DNA of 64,000 bases from Paenibacillus jilunlii (GCF_900102965.1 NZ_FNGM01000013.1:162033-226032), one strand, 5' to 3'. Positions 24,869 through 33,846 are shown, counted from the stretch's first letter. Notes: generated by a model from the sequence alone, not told the origin. Made by a program: numbers and translations.

Positions 24869-25267
24869 ATGAGAGAAGAACTTATCGCACAATTAAATAA
24901 GTGGCATGAGGAGGACAAATATCAGGAAATCGTAGACCGGATCAAAGAAACGCCGACGATATTGATTGATGATGAGCTGGCCACCCATTTGGGGAGAGCA
25001 CTGAACAATCTCGGGCGGTACAAGTCGGCACTGAAGTGGTTCATGAAGACAGCGGATAAGGGTAAAAAGGACCCGCTGTGGCATTTCCGTGTGGGATACG
25101 CCCATTATTATCTGGATGAGCTGCAGGATGCGATCCGGGAATTTGAGATTGCGCATAAGCTGGACCCCGAAGATGAAGATACCATTCAATTTCTGGAATG
25201 GAGCCGCAAGGAGGCTGCTGAAGCCCCGGCAGATAAGGACTCTGACGGGGAAGAGGAAGAGGAATAG
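24869..25267 (+). CDS. small TPR protein, paralogue of the N-terminus of the 28574 protein
   Basis: 132 residues. Two or three TPR-like helical pairs are visible, the clearest being D-P-L-W-H-F-R-V-G-Y-A-H-Y-Y-L-D-E followed by A-I-R-E-F-E-I-A near residues 70-95. The last 15 residues are strongly acidic. About half of its residues match residues 1-115 of the TPR-SUKH-Imm51 protein encoded 3.3 kb downstream, so the two share an ancestor. It lacks the SUKH and Imm51 parts. It probably mediates protein contacts; no partner is evident. GGGAGG precedes the ATG, and a perfect terminator lies downstream. Confidence 0.75.
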   Translation: MREELIAQLNKWHEEDKYQEIVDRIKETPTILIDDELATHLGRALNNLGRYKSALKWFMKTADKGKKDPLWHFRVGYAHYYLDELQDAIREFEIAHKLDPEDEDTIQFLEWSRKEAAEAPADKDSDGEEEEE

Positions 25268-25395
25268 CAGCGGTTTATCCTTAATGAATAAGGAGAACGA
25301 GGTTTTAAACTATACTGTTCGGAGTCCGGGCAGCAGTTTAGAGCCTTTTTACTTTTCCTGGATCAGATCAGTATTTCCTAAGCATGAAACGGGCA

Positions 25396-25426
25396 GCCCC
25401 CATCTGAGGTTCAGATGGGGGCTTTT
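25396..25426. terminator. perfect 12-bp hairpin terminator
   Basis: Arms GCCCCCATCTGA and TCAGATGGGGGC around a GGT loop, followed by TTTT on the plus strand. It is placed to end the TPR gene and lies just beyond the stop of the convergent MFS gene. Confidence 0.88.
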
Positions 25427-25447
25427 GGTCCGGAAGAGGTTGAAATG

Positions 25448-26656
25448 CTACTGCCTTTTTGCGGGGAATCCATGTGCTCTGCTTCGCCAAGCGATTAGAA
25501 GGGCAAGACTCAGCAGAATAAACAGTGCCCAAGGGAAGGAACGGACACCCGTTGTTTCGAGAAGAATGCCGCCGATCACACCGCCGCCGCTGATCGCCAG
25601 ATTCCATGCTGTCACCAGCATCGACTGAGCCACATCCGCACTCTCGCGGCCAGCTACAGCAATTGCTGTCTGCAGCAGAGTCGCAGCTCCCCCGAATGTC
25701 AGCCCCCACACTGCAGCCACCAGATAGATCACGCCAGGCTGGTTGCTGACTATGCCCAGCAGGACGGAGGCCAAGGCAAACGCAGCCAGGCTGACCAGAA
25801 CCAGCAGCCGCAGATGGCGGTCGATCCATACACCGGTCAGCCAGATGCCAAGTAGCGCTGTAATCCCGAAAATAAGCAGCACTAAGTCCACGCGCCCGGC
25901 AAATCCCGTCTGGGTAAGATAAGGTGCAATATAGGTATAAAGGATATTATGTGCCAGTACCCATGCCAGCACGACAAACAGTACCGGGCGAACTCCTGGG
26001 GCAGTGAAGACCTTATGCAGAGGGAGCCGCTTGTCAGCAGCTTCTCCCGGATAGTCCGGAAGCTTCCAAAGCACCCAGACGGCCAGCAGCAGCGCGGACA
26101 GCGACAAGATTCCGAAGACATTGCGCCAGCCGGCAAGGTCACCGAACAGGGTTCCGGCAGGAACACCGAACGCCAGAGCAAGAGGTGTACCTACCATTGC
26201 AACGGCCATTGCGCGTCCCTTCAGCGGCTCCGGCACCATGCGCCGGGCATAACCTGCTGACATTCCCCATAGGACACCGGCAGACACGCCCGCGAAGAAG
26301 CGTGCTGCCAGCGTCAGCGTATAGTTAGAAGAAAATGCGGTAACGGTGTTGAAGACGAGAAAACCAAGGATACACAGCAGAAGCAGAGGTTTCCGCTGCC
26401 AACCGCGCGTCGCAGCGGTTAATGGAATGGCTGCCAACAGTGAGCCTAGCGCGTATAAGGTAACAAGTTGACCCGCCATGGCCTCCGTCACTCCAAGCCC
26501 ATGAGTGATCTGGAGCAATAAACCGGCAGGAATTGTTTCGGTAAGAATACAGATGAAGCCAGTCATAGCAAGGGCGAGCAAGCTCCCCCAAGGGAGCCGC
26601 CCGAAAGCTGGAGTGCCGGGGACTGGCGGGGAGGCGGAAGCCGTGGTGCTGCTCAT
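25448..26656 (-). CDS. MFS exporter, AraJ/YdhP-like (DHA1)
   Basis: 402 residues from ATG 26656, eight bases after GAGAGG (GTG 26665 is a less likely start). Twelve membrane helices are predicted. The pattern L-A-L-A-M-T-G-F-I-C-I-L-T-E-T-I-P-A-G-L-L in helix 1, G-Q-L-V-T-L-Y-A-L-G-S in helix 2 and A-R-F-F-A-G-V-S-A-G-V-L-W-G-M in helix 4 match the arabinose-efflux-like group of DHA1 carriers. It follows the serine hydrolase gene by 27 bp in one operon, divergent from an Lrp-type regulator. The substrate is unknown; efflux of a toxic compound that the hydrolase acts on is a guess. Confidence 0.83.
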   Translation of the reverse strand: MSSTTASASPPVPGTPAFGRLPWGSLLALAMTGFICILTETIPAGLLLQITHGLGVTEAMAGQLVTLYALGSLLAAIPLTAATRGWQRKPLLLLCILGFLVFNTVTAFSSNYTLTLAARFFAGVSAGVLWGMSAGYARRMVPEPLKGRAMAVAMVGTPLALAFGVPAGTLFGDLAGWRNVFGILSLSALLLAVWVLWKLPDYPGEAADKRLPLHKVFTAPGVRPVLFVVLAWVLAHNILYTYIAPYLTQTGFAGRVDLVLLIFGITALLGIWLTGVWIDRHLRLLVLVSLAAFALASVLLGIVSNQPGVIYLVAAVWGLTFGGAATLLQTAIAVAGRESADVAQSMLVTAWNLAISGGGVIGGILLETTGVRSFPWALFILLSLALLIAWRSRAHGFPAKRQ

Positions 26657-26682
26657 TGTGTACACCTCTCTAAGGATAGTAT

Positions 26683-27858
26683 TTATTTGCTCAATCTGCC
26701 GTAGACGGCGTTGCAGAGGTCAATGGTAAACGGGCCTGACATCCCCTCCAATGCGGTGTTGGTGAAGGCTGCCACGCTTAGCCGCTGCTCCGGATCGACG
26801 AACCACGAATGACCATAGGTGCCTCCCATGCGCCATGTGCCAGGCGATTCCGCAGTGTCTGCTGCAATAGGGTCTTTCAGCACCGTAATCCCCAGGCCAA
26901 AACCCCGTCCTGGCCAGAAGGGCATGTGCAGATCCCCAATCTGATTGGTGGTCATTTCACGGACCAGAGGTTCCGGCAGCAGAGGCGCTCCTCCCTTGCG
27001 CAAGGTTTCCAGCAGCTGCAGAAAGTCTCCGGTGCTGCCGACCATGCCGGCTCCCCCGGAATGATAGGCGGCAGGGTCGAGCGCCCGTCCAGGGGAAAGC
27101 CGGAAGCCTGCTGTACCCTCCATAAAAGCAAGGCTGTCCGGATTGTGCAAAGGCCGCAGACCGGGAACGTCATCGGCGTAAGCGGTGGCCAGCCGCTGCG
27201 GGTCCACTGCAAGGAAGCCGGTGTCCTTCATGCCGAGTGGCCGGGTCACGAGTGCATCAATAGCTTCGCTGAGCGTGGTCCCGGCAACCCTTGCGATCAC
27301 AGCCCCCAGCACATCTGTTGCGATAGAATATCTCCACTGGGTGCCCGGCGTATAGAGCAGCGGGGCTGAGGCGATCCGCCGCAGGTTCTCATCCAGGGTG
27401 ATGCCGGACTGATCCATGCCATCGGATACCCCGGCCTGCTCATAGGAGCCGCCCTCTTCCTGAAAGAAACGGTAGGTCAGACCAGCGGTGTGCGTCATTA
27501 AGTGACGGATCGTGATTGCCGGTCGCTCGCCGTTCTCCAGACGTGGCTGAAACTCCGGCAGCCAGCGGTCCACCCGGTCATCAAGCTGCAAGCGGCCTTG
27601 GGCCACTAGTACCAGCGCAGCTGTAGAGGTAATGGGTTTGGAAACCGATGCGAGCCGGAATAACGCATCCTCCCGCATGGGCTGGTTCAGTTCGCGGTTC
27701 GCAAAGCCGGCAGCCCGGCTATATAGGAGCTTCCCATCTACCGCCACCTTGATGACAGCGCCCGCCAGGCGCTTGTCAGTAAGCGTCTGGTCAATTACTT
27801 TATCAATGCGTTCCGGGAGGCGGTCTAGGTTAATCGTGTTCGAATGCAGTATACTCAA
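26683..27858 (-). CDS. serine hydrolase, class C beta-lactamase/esterase family
   Basis: 391 residues without a signal peptide, so probably cytoplasmic. The catalytic S-x-x-K is S71-V-S-K74, followed by the family segments I-R-H-L-M-T-H-T-A-G-L near residue 115 and the Tyr motif W-R-Y-S-I near 172, where the usual Asn after Y-S is Ile. The third motif region reads G-G-T-Y-G-H-S-W near 345. The changed Y-x-N and lack of export argue against a true beta-lactamase and for an esterase or peptidase. It is the first gene of the operon with the MFS exporter. Confidence 0.82.
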   Translation of the reverse strand: MSILHSNTINLDRLPERIDKVIDQTLTDKRLAGAVIKVAVDGKLLYSRAAGFANRELNQPMREDALFRLASVSKPITSTAALVLVAQGRLQLDDRVDRWLPEFQPRLENGERPAITIRHLMTHTAGLTYRFFQEEGGSYEQAGVSDGMDQSGITLDENLRRIASAPLLYTPGTQWRYSIATDVLGAVIARVAGTTLSEAIDALVTRPLGMKDTGFLAVDPQRLATAYADDVPGLRPLHNPDSLAFMEGTAGFRLSPGRALDPAAYHSGGAGMVGSTGDFLQLLETLRKGGAPLLPEPLVREMTTNQIGDLHMPFWPGRGFGLGITVLKDPIAADTAESPGTWRMGGTYGHSWFVDPEQRLSVAAFTNTALEGMSGPFTIDLCNAVYGRLSK

Positions 27859-28030
27859 CAGTGATCATCCTTTCGTTATAGTTAAAGCAGCATTTGCTTT
27901 ACTATTGTAAGTATATTATATAAAATTAGTTAACCGGCTTACATAAGGCAACAAAGCTATAACAGCTGTTTGGCGGTTAAAAACAAGGCAGTTTGCACAA
28001 AGTCCCTTAAAATTAAAGGAGTTGAATGGG

Positions 28031-28489
28031 ATGGACCATACGGATAAGCAGATTCTGTTTCATCTTCAGAGCCAAGCGAGAATATCTATGACGGAACTCG
28101 GGAAATGTGTGGGCTTATCACAACCGGCAGTGACGGAAAGGGTTAGACGTATGGAGGAAAACGGGGTGATCAGCGGGTATCGTACTGTAATCTCGCCCGA
28201 AAAGATTGGAAAACATGCGGCCGCCTATATGCTGTTCCACTCCAGAGAATGTACCGCCTTCATGGATTTCTGCCGCTCCTCTCCGGAGGTCGTTGAATGT
28301 TACCGGATCAGTGGAGAGCACAACTACCTGTTAAAAGTAATGACCGATTCCACACAAGCCCTGGAGCAGTTCGGCAATGAATGCGATAAATACGGGAACT
28401 ATACCATACTAATTGTGATGTCATCGCCCATTGATCATAAATATCTTATTCCTTCGCTGGAAGGAGCAAGCCCAAACCTGCTCGAGTAG
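28031..28489 (+). CDS. Lrp/AsnC family transcriptional regulator
   Basis: 152 residues from the ATG at 28031, nine bases after AAAGGAG. The N-terminal helix-turn-helix (D-K-Q-I-L-F-H-L-Q-S-Q-A-R-I-S, then V-G-L-S-Q-P-A-V-T-E-R-V-R-R-M-E) and the C-terminal RAM effector domain (V-V-E-C-Y-R-I-S-G-E-H-N-Y-L-L-K-V) are standard for the family. It is divergent from the serine hydrolase/MFS operon, which is its likely target. Lrp/AsnC effectors are usually amino acids. Confidence 0.9.
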   Translation: MDHTDKQILFHLQSQARISMTELGKCVGLSQPAVTERVRRMEENGVISGYRTVISPEKIGKHAAAYMLFHSRECTAFMDFCRSSPEVVECYRISGEHNYLLKVMTDSTQALEQFGNECDKYGNYTILIVMSSPIDHKYLIPSLEGASPNLLE

Positions 28490-28573
28490 AAAACGGACCC
28501 AACCGAATGGAAATGTTTAACTCCTCCCCTTAGAGGGGAATAAAGAATAAATGCTTAAGGAGGTACATACATA

Positions 28574-30292
28574 GTGGAAGAAAATTTGCTGGAGCAGTTG
28601 GCGCGGTGGCATGAAGAAGATGAGTATGCCAAAATCGTAGAACGTATTATGGACATTCCCGAACCGGACAGGGATTACGTGCTCATTGGCCAGCTCGGCA
28701 GGGCGCTGAACAATCTGGACCGCTACAGCGAAGCGCTGGAACAGCTGCTGAGTATTGCGGAGCAAGGGAAACAGGACCCCATCTGGCACTACCGGGTAGG
28801 GTATGCCTATTACTATCTGAAGCAATATGATCAGGCAGTCCGTGAATTTGAGCTTGCGGATGCGCTGGAGCCTGGAGATGAAGTAGTTCTTCAGCTGCTT
28901 GACTGGAGCCGCCGGGCGGCCGGGCGGGAGGCGCGGGAACAGCAGCGTTTTGCGGCTGCACAGGCCAGCGGTGGCGGACACTCCGGCGGCGGGCGCTTTG
29001 ATCCCCAGGAGTTCGCAGACTTCTGGGAGGATAGCGACTATGCGCTGGAATCGTATGTGTCCGAGCCGCCTACGGACGAGCTGATTGCCTCTGTGGAGCA
29101 GGAGCTGGGGTATAAGCTGCCGGCTTTTTATATTGAGATGATGAAGCAGCATAACGGAGGCATTCCCCGTGACACCTGTTTCCCTACGGAGGAAGGCACC
29201 TCTTGGGCTGAAGACCATGTGGCCATCACGGGAATTATGGGCATTGGACGGGAGAAGACCTACTCCCTGTGCGGAGAATTAGGCAGCCAGTTCATGATTG
29301 AAGAATGGGGTTATCCCGATATTGGCGTGGTATTCGGGGACTGCCCGTCCGCAGGACATGATGTGATCATGCTGGATTACCGGGCCTGCGGCAGGGACGG
29401 CGAACCGGCAGTGATCCACGTGGATCAGGAAGCGGATTACGAGATTACCTTTCTCGCCAAAGATTTCGAGAGCTTTGTACGCGGCCTGGTAAATGAAGAG
29501 GTCTTCGATACGTCCGAGGAGGACAAAGAGGAGGATCTGCGAAAGGTAGCCCATGGAGCCTTCTCTCCTCTGCTTGCGGAGCTGTGCGGCAATGTCACGG
29601 AGATAGAGAACATCGAGGGAATAATCCGCACGGTCTGTACGGCAATTGTTGAAGAAAAAGGGCATTTTTCTCTCCATGCCGATGAGCGGTCTACCTTGAT
29701 GTACGATGTGCAGTTCTGGCTGTACACCAAAGCCTACCCGGATACGAACCGCGACGAATACATGGAGGTCTATTCCAAAATGATTGCGTTCGGCGGCGAA
29801 TTCGGAACTGGCGGCTATGCGCCAGCGTTCATTTCCGATTGGCTGGATGAGCGGGTCCGGCAGGGAAGGATTGTTGAACGCGGTGGCGCGCTTGCCTTCA
29901 CGGATGAGGCCAAAGAGGAGCTGCTGTACAAGCTGAAGAACGTTGCCGTGCCCGCAGCCGGAAGTGTAGCCCCGTTCATCCTGGTGGAGCAGGATCATGG
30001 CGGCATGTCCGTCATTCTGAATGTGGGCACCTACTTGGCGGAGCTGTTCGACACCAGGGCAGAAGAAGGTTTTGAAGGCAACGGGTACGACTGGGCTTCC
30101 CTGGCGGCCGTCTATCTGGAGGAGCAAATGCCGGAGTTGGCGGGGACGGTCCATTTTGACCCGGAAGCTGATATGTTCTGCGCGTACTCCGGCAATAGGG
30201 AAGCTATCCTTAATTTTACTGCCGGGTTCAAAAAGGCTTGCGAAGATGAGTCCCTGATCCGGGACCTGTTCTCCCGCGCTGAGCTGGACTGA
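28574..30292 (+). CDS. TPR-SUKH-Imm51 multidomain protein, probable polyimmunity protein
   Basis: 572 residues, GTG start nine bases after AAGGAGGT. Residues 1-115 are TPR-like and about half identical to the 24869 protein. A Gly/Gln/Ala-rich linker (about 116-150) leads to a SUKH (SMI1/KNR4) domain at about 165-310, recognisable by L-I-A-S-V-E-Q-E-L-G-Y-K-L-P-A-F-Y. Residues about 320-440 are an unassigned helical region. The last 125 residues fit Imm51, with N-G-Y-D-W-A-S-L-A near 510 and H-F-D-P-E-A-D-M-F-C-A-Y-S near 530. SUKH and Imm51 are immunity domains of polymorphic toxin systems. No toxin gene is adjacent, so it may protect against toxins from other strains. Domain calls are from memory. 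Confidence 0.75.
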   Translation: MEENLLEQLARWHEEDEYAKIVERIMDIPEPDRDYVLIGQLGRALNNLDRYSEALEQLLSIAEQGKQDPIWHYRVGYAYYYLKQYDQAVREFELADALEPGDEVVLQLLDWSRRAAGREAREQQRFAAAQASGGGHSGGGRFDPQEFADFWEDSDYALESYVSEPPTDELIASVEQELGYKLPAFYIEMMKQHNGGIPRDTCFPTEEGTSWAEDHVAITGIMGIGREKTYSLCGELGSQFMIEEWGYPDIGVVFGDCPSAGHDVIMLDYRACGRDGEPAVIHVDQEADYEITFLAKDFESFVRGLVNEEVFDTSEEDKEEDLRKVAHGAFSPLLAELCGNVTEIENIEGIIRTVCTAIVEEKGHFSLHADERSTLMYDVQFWLYTKAYPDTNRDEYMEVYSKMIAFGGEFGTGGYAPAFISDWLDERVRQGRIVERGGALAFTDEAKEELLYKLKNVAVPAAGSVAPFILVEQDHGGMSVILNVGTYLAELFDTRAEEGFEGNGYDWASLAAVYLEEQMPELAGTVHFDPEADMFCAYSGNREAILNFTAGFKKACEDESLIRDLFSRAELD

Positions 30293-30348
30293 TTATCCCC
30301 CATGGGCAGGAATTAGGGTCCCCTATTATATGTCTGATTCCCGCTGAA

Positions 30349-30380
30349 GCAGTACCGTCCTTATGCAAGGACGGTACTGC
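30349..30380. terminator. 14-bp hairpin between convergent genes
   Basis: Perfect arms GCAGTACCGTCCTT and AAGGACGGTACTGC around ATGC. No clear T run follows on either strand. The right arm lies inside the last codons of the DUF2252 gene, so part of the hairpin is coding. Confidence 0.5.
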
Positions 30381-31707
30381 TGTTTCTGCTGACCCATTCC
30401 GTGAACACACCAAAATCCTTCTCCACCTGATTGGCATACCCGTAAGCCCACCGGGAGAGATAACGGGCAAAAGCATCCGGGTCCTGCCCCATGGCCTTGG
30501 CGATTTCCTCTTCGCTATGATAAGGAAGAATCCCCTGGTCTACATCTATATCGGCCCGGGCATGCATTTTGGCGGTCAGGCAGCCCATCCCCTCAAGGAC
30601 CCGGTTCATATCCTCTGGACTGGTGATGTCTTTCAGCTTCAGTCTTTTTTTATAAGGCGAACGTTCTCTTACATAAAAATGTCTTCCCTCCAGCGTAAGA
30701 AAACCCAGATATGGATCGGCCTTGTGGTGCATGGCCTGCTGTGTCGCTGTTACACGCTTCCCCTGATGTCCAAAATACTGCCAGAAGGATTCGGAATAGG
30801 GCATGAAATAGGCCGGCACCGGCACCCGGACCTCTTTTACCTCAAGAACAGTATCGTCTGTATCCTCTTGCTCCTGCCCGCCCTCAATGAGGATGTAGTA
30901 GCGGTCCAGCCCAATGGAGGCGGTCCCTGAACCATGCTTGACGGCAATGTCCTTCATCCGGTAGTGATTCTCGTCCTGGCTGCGGGAAGTGATGGTCTGC
31001 ATATAGAATGCCCAGGCGCTCTCCAGGAGGGTCTGTTCGGCTTGCCCCGGGACAGCCAGCTCAGAATTCTCCAGAAACACCCGGCCAGTCTGCATTTGAG
31101 CTGTCACCTTCTCCAGAAAATGTGCCTGTCTGCGTTTCTCCAGCTTGCGGAGGAGCTTTTTCACCGGACCTTTGGCCCTTCCCTCATCCAGCACATAAGT
31201 GGCGGGGTTGTCCTTGCCCTGCACGAACCGGCGGATCTGTCTGGCATAGGCCTGTACGAAGCGCTCAATACAGCTTAGCTGTTCAGCTTCACCGTACCCG
31301 AGCTGTCTGCCCACCAGGGCGATACTGCCTGCCATGCGCAGGAGATCGTAGAGATAAGAACCCACATAGCCCTCATCGAAATCATTGACGTCATAGACGA
31401 TCTCCCCGTCACTGCTTCGGATCGCGCCGAAGTTCTCAAAGTGCAAATCCCCCTGAATCCAGGTAGGCCGGTCCTCTGCGGTGTGGTAGGGGAAATACTG
31501 GCGGGTGGTATCGAAATAGAATAAGTACGCACTGCCCCGGTAAAAGGAAAAAGCATTCTGCGACATTTTCAGATATTTTTCCGCCCGTTTCTCCGCGCTG
31601 AGCCCCATAATGCTGCCGTCGAATTCATCAAAGATGGAGATCAGCAGATCCTTGCGCAGCTTGGTGCGGGTGCGGATGACGCCTTCGGTAATAGACTTGT
31701 CGATCAT
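30361..31707 (-). CDS. DUF2252 family protein
   Basis: 448 residues. Segments F-Y-R-G-S-A-Y-L-F near residue 55, W-I-Q-G-D-L-H-F-E-N-F-G near 83 and V-Y-D-V-N-D-F-D-E near 103 are the conserved acidic and histidine motifs of DUF2252, which resemble the catalytic loop (H-x-D/D-L-H-x-x-N) and the D-F-D metal motif of aminoglycoside-phosphotransferase-like kinases. The later block R-E-R-S-P-Y-K-K-R-L is also typical. The substrate is unknown. The last codons form half of the hairpin at 30349-30380. A methyltransferase gene lies upstream in the same direction, 72 bp away. Confidence 0.82.
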   Translation of the reverse strand: MIDKSITEGVIRTRTKLRKDLLISIFDEFDGSIMGLSAEKRAEKYLKMSQNAFSFYRGSAYLFYFDTTRQYFPYHTAEDRPTWIQGDLHFENFGAIRSSDGEIVYDVNDFDEGYVGSYLYDLLRMAGSIALVGRQLGYGEAEQLSCIERFVQAYARQIRRFVQGKDNPATYVLDEGRAKGPVKKLLRKLEKRRQAHFLEKVTAQMQTGRVFLENSELAVPGQAEQTLLESAWAFYMQTITSRSQDENHYRMKDIAVKHGSGTASIGLDRYYILIEGGQEQEDTDDTVLEVKEVRVPVPAYFMPYSESFWQYFGHQGKRVTATQQAMHHKADPYLGFLTLEGRHFYVRERSPYKKRLKLKDITSPEDMNRVLEGMGCLTAKMHARADIDVDQGILPYHSEEEIAKAMGQDPDAFARYLSRWAYGYANQVEKDFGVFTEWVSRNSSTVLA

Positions 31708-31779
31708 GGGAAGCCTCCTATGCCGTGATTGAATAAAGATGGGATAAGAACGAAATCATGGCGTATGTTTTTTTTATTT

Positions 31780-32355
31780 TTAAAAAGAATACACATACAA
31801 CTTAGTCCGCAGCGTATCTCTGCAGGTGACTGTTCGGACCGGCTGCATATCCGGCAGGGCAAAAAAAATGCTGATTACCACCGCCCCGGGGGGAAGCTCC
31901 TGCCTGAACTTGGCCGCAAGGCGCTCCATGGCGCCGGGAAACAAATAGCAGAGGACCATATCGGCATCGGCGTATGAGCTGCGGTAGATATCGCCCCGGG
32001 TGAAGCGGAGCCGGCCTTGAAGCGGTTCCTGGCCATTCCTTGAAAGTGGGAGCCGCGCAGCAATCCGCGCCAGCAGCCGTGAGCACCATAAGGGGAGAAT
32101 TGAATTCTCAATGCCGATCAGCCTTTTGCCCGGACATTGACGGACGATATCCAGCCCCAATGTGCCCCAGCCGGACCCTGCTTCGATAATCGTGCCATAG
32201 CCAGGCACCCGGTTCACCTCCCCGGCAACCGCCAGCCTTACAGCCTTCGAGGCGGGCATCGGGGAGATCCCGTTCCTCCAGGTGTCTACGACGATCCACA
32301 TCACCGATAAGAGAACGGCAAGTGCGAGCAACCACGTGATTTGGAGGATGAGCAT
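31780..32355 (-). CDS. membrane-anchored class I SAM methyltransferase
   Basis: 191 residues from the ATG at 32355, which follows GAGAGGAAC; the reading to 32454 has no ribosome site. One N-terminal membrane helix (L-I-L-Q-I-T-W-L-L-A-L-A-V-L-L) is followed by the Rossmann motif I-I-E-A-G-S-G-W-G-T-L-G near residue 57 and an acidic strand-2 end (I-G-I-E-N-S). The S-A-D-A-D-M-V-L-C-Y-L-F-P region is where the methyl-acceptor loop lies. The target is unknown; the anchor suggests a membrane or envelope substrate. It is shorter than most small-molecule methyltransferases. Confidence 0.75.
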   Translation of the reverse strand: MLILQITWLLALAVLLSVMWIVVDTWRNGISPMPASKAVRLAVAGEVNRVPGYGTIIEAGSGWGTLGLDIVRQCPGKRLIGIENSILPLWCSRLLARIAARLPLSRNGQEPLQGRLRFTRGDIYRSSYADADMVLCYLFPGAMERLAAKFRQELPPGAVVISIFFALPDMQPVRTVTCRDTLRTKLYVYSF

Positions 32356-32529
32356 GTATCCGTTCCTCTCTTTACTCTCTATGAATAGAATTTCAATGTT
32401 TCTGTTATTATAAATCCCCTGGGGCCGCATCACCAGCTTAAGTGTTCTCAGCAAACTCTAATCTTCCTGCAAAGCTTTTCTCCAATGAAATATGAAGGTT
32501 ACATGAGAGATTTATGAACAGAGCAATCA

Positions 32530-32730
32530 TCTTTAGTGGGAAAAAGGTTCACTAATCGAACTCACTTTGCTTATCGGAATTCCTATGTTGGAAAAAGTAC
32601 CACTAATTCGGCTGAAAGTGGCCGTATGAGGCGAATAGGCATGAATTAGGTGGACAAAATCCAACTAAAACCTTTTATAGCAAGGATTTCAGCAAATTAG
32701 TTTTACTTTTTCCACTTAGCTTTCGTTCCT
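32530..32730. repeat. cluster of the TTTTTCCAC dispersed repeat, about four degenerate copies
   Basis: Alternating-orientation copies of a motif like AGTGGAAAAAGTNNACTAATT are seen at about 32536-32561, 32591-32612, 32646-32672 and 32696-32722. Related copies occur at 90-135 and 58090-58292. The rest of the 32356-32911 gap contains no gene; the last 90 bases hold the AT-rich promoter region of the arsR gene. Confidence 0.6.
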
Positions 32731-32911
32731 GATGAGCTTCATTGCATACCCCGAGCTTTCAAGTTCTCCAGTTCAACTCAGATAGCCTTCCTTTAGAGTA
32801 GTTGCAATTCTGAGAATAATTTTTAAATATTCCTTGACGGGAATATTCTTATTGGAGTATATTACTGGTGTACCCAACAATAATCTAATGCTTCACTAAA
32901 GGAACATCAGA

Positions 32912-33238
32912 ATGATGGACACAACGACATTTAGCGCGTTAGCCGAACCCACCCGCTTGCGGATGGTGGAGGTGCTGAAGAACGGACCTCTGAGTGTTGG
33001 CGAGATTGCCGAACAACTTGGGCTCAGACAGCCCCAGGCCTCGAAGCATCTGCGCGTCCTGCTGGAGGCCGGACTGGTTGAGGTAGAGGCAGCCGCTAAC
33101 CGGCGGAATTATAGGCTGCGGACGGAGCCGCTGCAGGCACTGGATGCATGGCTTGAAGCCTACCGGAAGATGTGGAATGAACGTTTCGACAATCTGGATG
33201 AGTACCTGCGGCACCTGCAATCCAAAGACAAGGAATGA
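32912..33238 (+). CDS. ArsR family transcriptional regulator
   Basis: 108 residues with the ArsR winged helix: S-A-L-A-E-P-T-R-L-R-M-V-E-V-L near residue 8, then L-S-V-G-E-I-A-E-Q-L-G-L-R-Q-P-Q-A-S-K-H-L-R-V-L at 28-52. No metal-binding cysteines are present, so it is of the non-metal type that commonly pairs with an SRPBCC/AHSA1 gene, as here 31 bp downstream. It probably regulates its own two-gene operon. Confidence 0.9.
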   Translation: MMDTTTFSALAEPTRLRMVEVLKNGPLSVGEIAEQLGLRQPQASKHLRVLLEAGLVEVEAAANRRNYRLRTEPLQALDAWLEAYRKMWNERFDNLDEYLRHLQSKDKE

Positions 33239-33269
33239 CAATGAACGTTACTTACAGGAGGGAATTGAA

Positions 33270-33776
33270 ATGTCCAAAATGATTTCCAGAGTAGAAGGAC
33301 TTGAGCTGGTTCTTGAACGTGTATTCGATGCACCCCGCGAGCTGGTATTCAAAGTATTCTCCGAGGCGGAGCATTTGAAGCAGTGGTGGGGCCCGCGCGG
33401 CTGGACGGTTCCCGTGTGCACCGTTGATTTTCGTCCGGGCGGCATTTGGCATTACTGTATGAAGTGTGTCGACGAGAAGCAGGGGGATTTCTACGGAATG
33501 GAGTCCTGGGGCAAAGGGGTCTATCATGAAATTATTGACGGGGAGAAAGTCGTCTACACCGATTACTTCTCGGATGCGGAAGGTAATGAAGCCGAAGGGA
33601 TGCCGTCTACGCTGGTCACGATGCTCTTTGAAGAATACGACGGGAAAACGAAGCTGGTAAGCCGTTCGAAATATGACTCGGCTGAAGCGCTCAAGACGGT
33701 ACTGGATATGGGTATGGAGCAAGGCATTACCGAAACCTGGGACCGCCTCGAAGAGCATTTGCAGTCGGTTCAATAG
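33270..33776 (+). CDS. SRPBCC/AHSA1 domain protein
   Basis: 168 residues from the ATG at 33270, behind CAGGAGGGAA; longer in-frame readings overlap arsR. The AHSA1-type START-like fold is marked by V-F-D-A-P-R-E-L-V-F-K-V-F near residue 18 and K-Q-W-W-G-P-R-G-W near 37, with a Gly-Gly-x-W-H-Y strand afterwards. Such proteins bind hydrophobic ligands, but their function in ArsR-linked pairs is unknown. It is co-transcribed with arsR and followed by a terminator. Confidence 0.87.
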   Translation: MSKMISRVEGLELVLERVFDAPRELVFKVFSEAEHLKQWWGPRGWTVPVCTVDFRPGGIWHYCMKCVDEKQGDFYGMESWGKGVYHEIIDGEKVVYTDYFSDAEGNEAEGMPSTLVTMLFEEYDGKTKLVSRSKYDSAEALKTVLDMGMEQGITETWDRLEEHLQSVQ

Positions 33777-33800
33777 GGCAAGAGTATACACAAATTAGGG

Positions 33801-33846
33801 GGCTATCCCATAAGCCGTGATGTTGGCTGGGAGAGCCTCTTTTTGT
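33801..33846 (+). terminator. terminator of the arsR-SRPBCC operon
   Basis: Imperfect hairpin with GGCT-A-TCCCA against TGGGA-G-AGCC and an inner GCC/GGC helix, followed by CTTTTTG. Confidence 0.65.

Noticed and set aside
26683..27858. True secreted beta-lactamase resistance gene
   Set aside because: There is no signal peptide and the Y-x-N motif is changed, so a cytoplasmic esterase or peptidase is more likely.
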